Assembly: GCA_009784565.1 (NCBI GenBank)
Contig: WRBL01000029.1
Coordinates: 1 to 33,082, forward strand
Reading direction: 5' to 3'
DNA length: 33,082 nucleotides
Origin: Streptosporangiales bacterium
GTDB lineage: Bacteria > Actinomycetota > Actinomycetes > Streptosporangiales > Streptosporangiaceae
Shown: positions 20,927 through 28,907 of the stretch, one piece after another
Layout: each line of letters begins with the position of its first letter
Position numbering within the stretch: the first letter of the stretch is position 1
Position numbers and translations under genes: made by a program
The notes under the pieces: generated by a model
The model's input: the letters and a program-made list of their open reading frames with translations, nothing else
Database searches by the model: none
What the model was told of the DNA's origin: nothing

Positions 20927-23900
20927 ATGTTGGCACTTGGCAGAAATGTCGGCCAAGATATTCAGGTGGATGGGATTCCCAAGGCAATAGCGCGCTCGGC
21001 CGCCCGGTTCGGCTCGGCCGGGCTGAACGCCCTCGAGGTCATGCGGTACGGCGGCCTGTCGACGGGAGACCAGCAGTCCCCCTACGAGGTGACCGCCGAA
21101 CAGCGGGTGTACCGGCTGCGTCATTATTTCCCGGAAGGGCAGGACGGGCAGGGCGAGAGCCCCGCGGGACCGCCCGTCCTCCTGGTCCCGCCCCTGATGC
21201 TGGCCACCTCGATCTACGACGTGTCCATGTCCTCCAGCGCCGTCCGGACCCTGCGCGACTGCGGCACCGACCCGTGGGTCGTGGACTTCGGCGCGCCGGA
21301 ACGGGAAGAGGGCGGCATCGAGCGCACCCTCACCGACCACGTGCTGGCCGTCTCCGACGCCATCGACCGGGTCCGCGAGGCCACCGGCCGCGACGTCCAC
21401 CTGGCCGGCTACTCCCAGGGCGGCATGTTCTGCTACCAGACCGCCGCCTACCGCCGCGGCGCCGGACTGGCATCGGTCATCACCTTCGGCAGCCCGGTCG
21501 ACACGCACTCCGGCATGCCGCTCGGCGTCCCCGACTACCTGGCCACCGCCCTGGCCAGCCTGGTCTCCGAAACCGACCTCGGCAAGGCCGTGCTGGACCG
21601 CATCGCGCTTCCCGCATGGACGAGCAAGACGGTCTTCCGCCTCCTCGACCCGGTGAAGTCGGTCCGCGGCCAGGTCGACTTCCTGCGCCGGCTCCACGAC
21701 CGTGACGCGCTGCTGCCCCGCGAGGGGCAGCGCCGGTTCCTCGACGTCGACGGGTGGGTGGCCTGGCCCGGACCCGCCCTGGCCGACTTCCTGCGCCAGT
21801 TCATCGCCCACAACCGGATGCTCGAGGGCGGTTTCCTCATCGAGGACCGGCTCGTCACCCTGGCCGACATCTCCTGCCCCATCCTGTCGTTCGTCGGCAC
21901 CATCGACGAGATCGCCCCGGCCCCGGGCGTCCACGCGATCCGCCGGGCCGCCCCGCGCGCCGACGTCCACGAGGTCGAGATGAAGGCCGGGCACTTCGGC
22001 CTGGTCATCGGGTCCAAGGCCAACGAGGTCACCTGGCCGGGCGTGGCGGGCTGGGTCAAGTGGCGCGACGAGGGAGGCGACCTCCCCGACCGGATCAGGC
22101 CCGTTCCCGCCGGCGCCGCGCCCGCTCCGTCCGGCCCGCGCGCGATCGGGGCCGGCGACTCGGTCGGGTACGGCATCGAACTCGCGGGCGGTCTCGGCTC
22201 CGAGATCGTCCGCTCGATGTTCCGCCAGTCCGCCCGGGCGGTCCGCAACGTGCGGGAACTGTCGGAGGCGGCCAGCGAACTGCCGCGGCTGGCCCGCCTG
22301 GGCCAGCTCCAGCCCACGACCCGGGTCTCGATCGGCTCCCTGGTCGACGAGCGGCGCCGCCGCGACCCCGACGGCGTCTTCTTCCTGTTCGAGGACCGCG
22401 CCTACAGCGCCAGCGCGATCAACGAGCGGATCGACAACGTCGTCCGCGGCCTGATCTCCATCGGGGTCCGCCGCGGCGAGCACGTCGGCGTCCTGATGCG
22501 CACCCGGCCCAGCGCCCTCACCACGCTGGTCGCGATCAGCCGCGTCGGCGCCGTGTCGGTGCTGCTGCGGCCCGACGGCGACGTGGCCCGCGAGGCGAGG
22601 CTCGGCAAGGTCAGCAAGGTGATCGCCGACCCCGAGCGGGCGCCGCTGGCCGAGGCCCTGAAGGGACTGCCGACGTTCGTCCTCGGCGGCGGGGGAGGAC
22701 CCCGCGACCTGGGCACGGACATGACCATCGACATGGAGCAGATCAACCCCGGCGAGGTGCGGCTGCCCGGCTGGTACCGGCCCGACCCGGGCGCCGCCTC
22801 CGACCTGGCGTTCATCGTGTTCACCGGGGAGGGCGAGGGCACCCGCCTGTCCCAGATCACCAACGGCCGCTGGGCGATGTCGGCCTACGGGACCGCGTCG
22901 TCGGCGGCCCTGCACGCGGCCGACACCCTCTACAGCGTCACCCCGCTGCACCACCCGTCGGGCCTGATGATGAGCATTGGCGGCGCGATCGCCGGCGACG
23001 CCCGGCTCGCCATGGCCACCGAGTTCAACCCCGCGACCTTCTGGGACGAGGTCCGCCGCTACGGCGCCACCGTCACGTCCTACACGTGGACGCTGCTGCA
23101 CGACATCGCCGAGGCGCCGCTGAACCCGGCCGAACTGCACCACCCGCTGCGGCTGTTCATCGGGTCGGGCCTGCCGCGGGGCCTGTGGCGCCGGGTCGCG
23201 GACCGGTTCGGGCCCGCCCGCGTCCTGGAGTTCTACGCCTCCACCGAGGCCGGGGCCATCCTGGTCAACGTCACCGGCGCCAAGCCCGGGTCGATGGGCC
23301 GGCCCCTGCCCGGCTCCGCGGAAGTCCGCATCGCCGCCTGCGACATCGCCACCGGCCAGCTCCGGACCGCCGACGACGGCCTGGCCCGCGAGTGCGCGAG
23401 CGACGAGCCCGGGATGCTGCTGGCCCGGGTCAGCCCCGGCGAGCCGCTCAGCGTCGTCCCGCTGCGCGGCGTGTTCGAGCCGGAAGACGCCTGGCTGCCC
23501 ACCGGCGACCTGTTCCGCAAGGACGGCGACGGCGACTACTGGCGGGTCGACAACGTCGCCGACGTGATCCGCACCGCCGGCGGGCCCGTCCTGTCCGGCC
23601 CCATCCGGCACGCGCTCGGCGGCCTGCGCGCCGTCGACCTCACCGTCGCCTACGGGGTCCCGGTTCCCGAGGTTCCCCCGGCGTCCGGCGCTTCCGGCCC
23701 GGCCGGGAACCAGGTCGCGGTCGACGCGGTGACCCTGCGCGCCGGGACCGGACTGGAAGCCGCCCACCTCACCGACGCGCTGGGCGCGCTCCCGCTGCAG
23801 CAGCGGCCGGAGTTCGTGCGGGTCGTGGACGAGATCCCCGTGACCACCTGGTACCGGCCGATGACCGGCCCGCTGCGCGCGGAGGGCATCCCCGCCGACA

Positions 23901-23959
23901 GCGACCCCGGCCGCACGTGGCGGCTCGACTGGGACAACGGCGAGTACAAGCCCCTGTGA
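20927..23959 (+). CDS. Fusion of a lipase-like alpha/beta hydrolase and an AMP-binding (acyl-CoA synthetase-like) domain, Rv1683 type
   Basis: A 1,010-residue protein with two domains. The N-terminal part (about 60-380) resembles PHA-synthase-like alpha/beta hydrolases, with a visible triad S163 (LAGYSQGGMF), D327 (FVGTIDEIAP) and H356 (KAGHFGLVIG). The C-terminal part (about 465-1000) is an ANL adenylation domain. Its TE motif (FYASTEAG, E774) and TGD motif (PTGDLF, D861) are kept, but its phosphate loop reads FTGEGEGTRLSQ (632-643), lacking the usual TSGTTGxPK lysine. The C-terminal DEIPVTTWYRPMTG (968-981) has no A10 lysine. The layout matches M. tuberculosis Rv1683, annotated as a lipase/long-chain acyl-CoA synthase linked to triacylglycerol metabolism. 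The start is uncertain because no Shine-Dalgarno site precedes ATG 20927; GTG 20966 is in frame. It is convergent with the mannosidase gene, one base between the stop codons. Confidence 0.85.
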   Translation: MLALGRNVGQDIQVDGIPKAIARSAARFGSAGLNALEVMRYGGLSTGDQQSPYEVTAEQRVYRLRHYFPEGQDGQGESPAGPPVLLVPPLMLATSIYDVSMSSSAVRTLRDCGTDPWVVDFGAPEREEGGIERTLTDHVLAVSDAIDRVREATGRDVHLAGYSQGGMFCYQTAAYRRGAGLASVITFGSPVDTHSGMPLGVPDYLATALASLVSETDLGKAVLDRIALPAWTSKTVFRLLDPVKSVRGQVDFLRRLHDRDALLPREGQRRFLDVDGWVAWPGPALADFLRQFIAHNRMLEGGFLIEDRLVTLADISCPILSFVGTIDEIAPAPGVHAIRRAAPRADVHEVEMKAGHFGLVIGSKANEVTWPGVAGWVKWRDEGGDLPDRIRPVPAGAAPAPSGPRAIGAGDSVGYGIELAGGLGSEIVRSMFRQSARAVRNVRELSEAASELPRLARLGQLQPTTRVSIGSLVDERRRRDPDGVFFLFEDRAYSASAINERIDNVVRGLISIGVRRGEHVGVLMRTRPSALTTLVAISRVGAVSVLLRPDGDVAREARLGKVSKVIADPERAPLAEALKGLPTFVLGGGGGPRDLGTDMTIDMEQINPGEVRLPGWYRPDPGAASDLAFIVFTGEGEGTRLSQITNGRWAMSAYGTASSAALHAADTLYSVTPLHHPSGLMMSIGGAIAGDARLAMATEFNPATFWDEVRRYGATVTSYTWTLLHDIAEAPLNPAELHHPLRLFIGSGLPRGLWRRVADRFGPARVLEFYASTEAGAILVNVTGAKPGSMGRPLPGSAEVRIAACDIATGQLRTADDGLARECASDEPGMLLARVSPGEPLSVVPLRGVFEPEDAWLPTGDLFRKDGDGDYWRVDNVADVIRTAGGPVLSGPIRHALGGLRAVDLTVAYGVPVPEVPPASGASGPAGNQVAVDAVTLRAGTGLEAAHLTDALGALPLQQRPEFVRVVDEIPVTTWYRPMTGPLRAEGIPADSDPGRTWRLDWDNGEYKPL

Positions 23960-23960
23960 C

Positions 23961-26900
23961 CTATGAGCGGATGACGATGGGGACGGCCCGCGTGTACTGC
24001 ACCCGGCCGAACCAGGCGACCTTCACCAGCGCCCACCAGTGCGCGCCCGGCCGCGCGGTCAGCGGAGCGGTCACCGTGAAGGCGGTCCGGGCGGTCTGAC
24101 CGGGGCCGACGGCGAACCCGGCCGTCCACGGCTCCGCCCGGACCCCGTCCGGGCCCCAGGTGCCGAAGGGACTGATCAGCTGCGCCTCGCCCCGGGCCTG
24201 GGAGGCGGCGCCGCTGGCGATCGTCAGCCGCAGTTCCCCGGACCCGCCGGGGGGCAGGCGGATCTCCTCCGGCCCGGTCCAGGCGCGCAGGAGCCCCGCG
24301 GCCGGAGATCCCACGGTCACCGCGTCCTCGAGGACCTGGCCGGAATCCTCGGTGATCCGGGCGGCCAGGAACCGGGGCCGCTCGTCGTCCGCGTGTACCG
24401 GGAACGTCCACTCCGCGTACTCGTCCGGCCCGAGATCGTACGACAGGTTTCCGGCCCCGGCCTTCAGCCCGTCCGGCACGTCCAGCGCGACCGTCCCGGA
24501 CGCCCCGGCCGGCCCCGCCGCGACGGTCAGCCGCACCGTCTCGCCCGGCCGCACCCGCGAGGGCGACAGGTGCACCGCGGCCGGCGGGCTGCCGGCCGGC
24601 GCCGGGCCCTTGTTGTGCAGCCAGTACCGGCTGAACACCGGCTGGACCGGCTCGAGGCCGCAGTCGGCCTCCCGGGCCCGCACGCCGGCGCGGGCGGTCA
24701 GCGTGGCGACCTCGCAGGCCCCGAGCGCGAGGGTGATCCCGGGTCCCGGGGAATCCAGCGGGTCCCGGCCGTCCTCCAGGATCCCGGCCGAACGGATCTC
24801 CGTTACCGTCCCGGGCAGCCCGATCCTCGCCGTCACGGGGGAGCCGGACGTCTCCCGCACCCGCAGCGCGATCTCCTCGCCGGAGTTCCCGGCCGGCTTC
24901 AGCGCGGACAGCATCACGGTCGCGGGCTCGACCCGGGCCAGCGACGCCTCCGGCCCGAGCGTCCCGGCGTGCGGGCCCGCCTCACGCGCGAGCAGGTCGT
25001 GGTTGAACCGGTGGCCCGCTCCGGTGAAGTCGCGGGCCCGCCAGTCGCCGGGCCCGGCCGCGAGGCTGTAGCGGAAGGTGCGGGACCAGTGCTGCCACGC
25101 CAGGCTGGACCCGTCGGGCGCGGTCACCGGATCGCCGTCCATCCAGACGCCGCTGGGCCAGCCGCCGCAGGCCCGCATCAGGCTCAGGTACATCGACCCG
25201 CCGGCGGTGGCCACGAAGCTGGGGATGCCCCGGTTCAGCAGCGCCACCGAATAGTCGTCCGCGTCCTCGACGGTGCTCCCGCCCCGCCCGTCGATCGTTC
25301 CGGTGGCGGCCAGTTCCGCGATGACGCCGTCGACCTCGTCGGCCGGGACTTCGAGAACCGGCAGGTCCCGCGGGCCGCGCACGTCCGCGCCGGGCACCCA
25401 GCGCCGCGCGGGCGGGCGCTCGGCCGGGATGAACCGGCGAGCGCCGCCCCCGATGACGATCCGGACGTCGGGCAGGTTGGAGTCGGCGTCGAGGCTGCCG
25501 TACCGTTCCCCGTCCGGCCGGGTGACGGTCGAGGTGACGCCCCGGCGCACCAGCGCCGTGACGAGGCCCCGGGCCCGCTCCGGGGCGTCCGTGATCACCT
25601 CGGCGACGCCGATCGCGTGCCGCTGCCCGCCCGGCAGGGTGATGACCGCGGGCGCGGACAGCCCGGCCCAGGTGTGCGCGGGCGCCTCCAGGGTCCACAG
25701 GTCTTTCGCCGTGTCGGACTCCGGATAGCCGAACGACCGCCCGATCACCGCGAAGCCGCTCTCGGCCACCGGCCGCGCCCCCGGCACGTCCGCGTCGAAC
25801 CGGACCCGCAGCAGGCGGTCGGTCCCGATCGACCCGTCGACGTGGGTGGCGCAGTCGAGGAGGTCCTCGCCCGCCCACAGCGTGACCTCCCGCGTGACGC
25901 GGAGCCCGCCCAGTTCCGTCACCGACACCAGCCGCTCGCCGGCGGGGGAGACGTACCGGCGGACATCGGCCCGCTCCGGCTCGGCCCCCGGGCCCTTCGG
26001 CAGCAGGTGCCACGGCCCCTCGCCCCACGCCGGGTGCTCCGCGTACTCTTCCTGCACGGTGAGCACGTTGCCCGCGCCCCCGTGCCGGAGGACCTCCCGG
26101 CCCGTCCGGCGGTCGGTGATCCGGGTGAGCGCGCCGCCCCGCTCCGGATCGGCCTCGACCTCGAACGTCTCGTTGCCCGCGGTCAGGCCCCCGGCTGGCT
26201 CCCAGCCCCCGGCGGCGTCATCATCGTCGCGGCCGGCGGGCACGACGCGGTACACGCCGAACCCGAGCGCGGGCACGTCCGCCGCCCGGAACGTCAGGAC
26301 CGCCTCCGCGATCGTCCCGTCCGGACGATCGCGACGGGCCTCCAGCGCCGCGGGAACCACGGATCCGTTCGGGCTGATGACTGAGATCCGGTCCGTGCCG
26401 GGACCGGGCCGGCATGTCACCGTGACCAGGCCGCCCCGGTCGGCCGACAGGGTGTTCACCACCAGGACCGCCGTGCCGTCGCCCCGGGTGTCGGCCAGCG
26501 CCGCCAGCCCGTCGGCGGCCGCCGCGCGAGCGTCGTCCCCGAGGGCGAACGCCTCCCGCCAGCCGCCCAGCAGGTCGGCGTACACCTGGTCGGACTCGGC
26601 GCCGGTGATCGCGTCGTGGTGCGCGCCGTAGGCCAGCAGCCGCCACGCCTTGTTCAGCTGCCGCTCCGGATACCGGAAGCCGCCGGGCCGGGTGAGCCAG
26701 GCCAGCGTCGACAGGCGCTCCGCGTCGAGCACCGCGGTCTCGGCCGCCCGCTGCGCCTGCTTGGTGTCGATGTAGGAGACGTCCTTGCCGGTGTATACCG
26801 GGTTCATGTCCCGGGTCTGCGGGCTGAACCCCGTGGCCTGGGGCCTTCCCGGCCGCTTCCCGGCCCCCGGGCCCGGGGAATGCGCCCGGACCGCGTCGAA

Positions 26901-28103
26901 GAACTCGCGCGGCACCGCGGTGGTGAACCGGGGCCAGGCGTAGCGCCGTGCCCATTCCCGGTGAACCTCGGTCACCCACCTGGACGGCACCAGGTGGTCC
27001 CCGCCCACGGGCAGCAGCACGTTCGGAGTGGCGGCGACGCCCTTCAGGTCGTCGAACTGCTGGCAGGCGGTCATCACCGCCTCTTCCAGGGTGGTCGCCT
27101 GCTCGTCCATCGCCCATCCCGCGATGTAGTGGCTGGCCATGTACGAGGTGAGGAGCCCCGATCCGTTCGGGCTGATCCACTCGAACTCCGACGGGAACTG
27201 CATCCGCTCGTTGGAGCCGACGTGCCGTTTCGGGCCCCACATGTGGAACGGGCCCCGCGCCCAGGCGCTCGAGTCCAGGCCCGCGTCCGCGCACAGGCCG
27301 GGGAACGACGGGTCGTGGCCGAACACGTCCAGCTGCCATGCGGTCCGCACGTCCGCGCCCAGTACGCCCCGCTGGAAGCCCGTCCCGTAGATCAGGCTCC
27401 GGACGGCCGTCTCGGGATGCGTGAGGTTCGTGTTCGGCTCGTTGTAGGTGCCGCCGACGATCTCGACCCGGCCTTCGGCGAGGAACCGCCGGAGGGTGTC
27501 CCGGTCCTCGGGGCAGGAATCCCAGTGCGGCTTCAGGTAGTCCACCTCGGCCAGGACGAACTTGTAGTCCGGGTCCAGCCGCGCCGCGTCCAGGTGGGCG
27601 CGGACCAGGTCGAACGCCGACGCCACGGTGGTCTTCGGCCGTTTCGCCTCGGCGGCCGGGATGTCGTAGTAGGCCTCGGTGAATCCGCCCTGGGTGTTCC
27701 ACCACACCGGGTCATAGTGGAAGTGGGAGACCATCCACATCGTCCAGCCGGTCGAGGCCGCCGTGACCGTGGTATCGACGGTGACCCTCTGCGCCCGGGG
27801 CCGGTCCCCGCGGACGGCTTCCAGCGGGCCGCCCGCGCCCGTCGCGGCCTCGGCCGTCACGGTCGCCCGGTGGACGCTGCCCTCCGGGGCGGGCGCCGCG
27901 ATCAGCACCCCGACGTCCGCGAGAAGCTCCTCCTGCCCGCCCGCGCTGAGCAGCACCGGCTCCGGCGTCGTCACGCCCGGCCCGTCCACCCGCACCGTCA
28001 CCCGCGCGTACGGGACGTCCTCCAGCCGGACCCGGATCACCTGCCGCGGCTGATGAACCGTCCCGGCGAACAGGTCGGTGCTCTCGACCGAACGGATCCT
28101 CAC
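23961..28103 (-). CDS. GH38 family alpha-mannosidase
   Basis: A 1,380-residue glycoside hydrolase that should cleave alpha-mannosidic bonds using a zinc-bound site. It starts at GTG 28101-28103, preceded by GAAGAGGG; the frame is open further up to 28223 but that part is unlike the family. An N-terminal beta domain of about 115 residues precedes the catalytic domain. Catalytic features: HFHYDPVWW with zinc ligands H130 and D132; the nucleophile D260 in WQLDVFGHDPSFP; and the zinc-binding histidine in AYGAHHDAITG. The region from about residue 560 on is a long beta-sandwich tail, ending in a fibronectin-like segment (PGETVRLTVAAGPAGASGT). There is no signal peptide, so the enzyme should be cytoplasmic. 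It is longer than the usual 1,000-1,100 residues owing to the extra beta domains at both ends. No sugar transporter is adjacent. Confidence 0.9.
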   Translation of the reverse strand: MRIRSVESTDLFAGTVHQPRQVIRVRLEDVPYARVTVRVDGPGVTTPEPVLLSAGGQEELLADVGVLIAAPAPEGSVHRATVTAEAATGAGGPLEAVRGDRPRAQRVTVDTTVTAASTGWTMWMVSHFHYDPVWWNTQGGFTEAYYDIPAAEAKRPKTTVASAFDLVRAHLDAARLDPDYKFVLAEVDYLKPHWDSCPEDRDTLRRFLAEGRVEIVGGTYNEPNTNLTHPETAVRSLIYGTGFQRGVLGADVRTAWQLDVFGHDPSFPGLCADAGLDSSAWARGPFHMWGPKRHVGSNERMQFPSEFEWISPNGSGLLTSYMASHYIAGWAMDEQATTLEEAVMTACQQFDDLKGVAATPNVLLPVGGDHLVPSRWVTEVHREWARRYAWPRFTTAVPREFFDAVRAHSPGPGAGKRPGRPQATGFSPQTRDMNPVYTGKDVSYIDTKQAQRAAETAVLDAERLSTLAWLTRPGGFRYPERQLNKAWRLLAYGAHHDAITGAESDQVYADLLGGWREAFALGDDARAAAADGLAALADTRGDGTAVLVVNTLSADRGGLVTVTCRPGPGTDRISVISPNGSVVPAALEARRDRPDGTIAEAVLTFRAADVPALGFGVYRVVPAGRDDDDAAGGWEPAGGLTAGNETFEVEADPERGGALTRITDRRTGREVLRHGGAGNVLTVQEEYAEHPAWGEGPWHLLPKGPGAEPERADVRRYVSPAGERLVSVTELGGLRVTREVTLWAGEDLLDCATHVDGSIGTDRLLRVRFDADVPGARPVAESGFAVIGRSFGYPESDTAKDLWTLEAPAHTWAGLSAPAVITLPGGQRHAIGVAEVITDAPERARGLVTALVRRGVTSTVTRPDGERYGSLDADSNLPDVRIVIGGGARRFIPAERPPARRWVPGADVRGPRDLPVLEVPADEVDGVIAELAATGTIDGRGGSTVEDADDYSVALLNRGIPSFVATAGGSMYLSLMRACGGWPSGVWMDGDPVTAPDGSSLAWQHWSRTFRYSLAAGPGDWRARDFTGAGHRFNHDLLAREAGPHAGTLGPEASLARVEPATVMLSALKPAGNSGEEIALRVRETSGSPVTARIGLPGTVTEIRSAGILEDGRDPLDSPGPGITLALGACEVATLTARAGVRAREADCGLEPVQPVFSRYWLHNKGPAPAGSPPAAVHLSPSRVRPGETVRLTVAAGPAGASGTVALDVPDGLKAGAGNLSYDLGPDEYAEWTFPVHADDERPRFLAARITEDSGQVLEDAVTVGSPAAGLLRAWTGPEEIRLPPGGSGELRLTIASGAASQARGEAQLISPFGTWGPDGVRAEPWTAGFAVGPGQTARTAFTVTAPLTARPGAHWWALVKVAWFGRVQYTRAVPIVIRS

Positions 28104-28238
28104 GAGCCCTCTTCGTCCAGCATGATCAACATCCAACCATTCGTCCCCGCCGTGACTCCGCTCCGGTGCGGTCCGGCGGCGCCCGGGCCGGCTGGTCAGC
28201 CCCGGTGCCGGGAGGGACTTCATCGGTCCCGGCCGGTT

Positions 28239-28820
28239 CTATGCGGCCTGCCGCCAGGGGGCGGTCCAGTCTTCGTCCAGGAGGTCCGGCCGGCGCAGGT
28301 AGTCCATCATGAGCTGGACCGACTCCCGCACGTCGCGGGTCAGCCGGAAGCACTCGGCCGCCGAGCCGCAGCCTTCGGGCGCGTACTGCCTGGCCATCGC
28401 CACCACCGTGTCGGCCAGGCCGCTGAGCTCGTCAGCGTCTTCCGGGGCCAGCGGCCACGCTCCGTGGCCGGAGGCGGAGCCGGCGCTGGCCACCTGGTCG
28501 TGCAGCCATTCCCAGGGGCTGGCCGTGAGCGCCGGGTCCCAGGCTCTCGAGGACGGCTCGCTGCCGGAGAACCCGGGGTGGAAGTGGGCGACGCCGTAGC
28601 TGCCGGGCCGGTCGCTGAGGCGGTCGAACAGGTCGGCCCGCCACAGCGGGCGGTCCGCCGTGACGACCTGGGCCGCTGACTCGCTGCCGCGGTGCGGCTG
28701 CGGCACCAGCTCCCGCAGTTCGATCCGGGCGCCGTGCTCCATGGACGCGTCGTCGAGGTCGATCTCGAACCAGTGCCGCGTGATGACGGCGCAGCGAGTG
28801 AGGGCGAGAATCTGCTGCAC
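28239..28820 (-). CDS. Hypothetical protein, divergent from a lipoprotein peptidase gene
   Basis: A 193-residue protein starting at GTG 28818-28820, with GGAGG about five bases ahead, a good site. I do not recognise the family. It contains HWFEIDLDDASMEHGARIELRELV, ADLFDRLSDRPGSYGVAHFHPGFSGSEP, a Trp/Ala-rich stretch ASPWEWLHDQVASAG and a helical end (ECFRLTRDVRESVQLMMDYLRRPDLLDEDW). It is acidic and soluble and without a signal peptide. The frame is open past the GTG to 29471, but that part lies over the peptidase gene and is spurious. The two genes share an 87-base divergent promoter region. Confidence 0.65.
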   Translation of the reverse strand: MQQILALTRCAVITRHWFEIDLDDASMEHGARIELRELVPQPHRGSESAAQVVTADRPLWRADLFDRLSDRPGSYGVAHFHPGFSGSEPSSRAWDPALTASPWEWLHDQVASAGSASGHGAWPLAPEDADELSGLADTVVAMARQYAPEGCGSAAECFRLTRDVRESVQLMMDYLRRPDLLDEDWTAPWRQAA

Positions 28821-28907
28821 AGTACCTCCGTACCGTAGACGGGCCAGGGATGAAATAGTCCGCAACGGATCCTGCCGGCGAACCGTTCGTAGCGTAGGGT
28901 CGCGGTG

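Noticed and set aside
20870-23767. Long minus-strand open frame opposite the lipase/AMP-binding fusion
   Set aside because: It has low-complexity Gly/Asp/Val/Arg composition and no recognisable domain. The plus strand encodes a clear two-domain enzyme.
24039-26384. Long plus-strand open frame opposite the GH38 gene
   Set aside because: It is an antisense shadow of the mannosidase, with Arg/Pro/Gly-rich sequence only.
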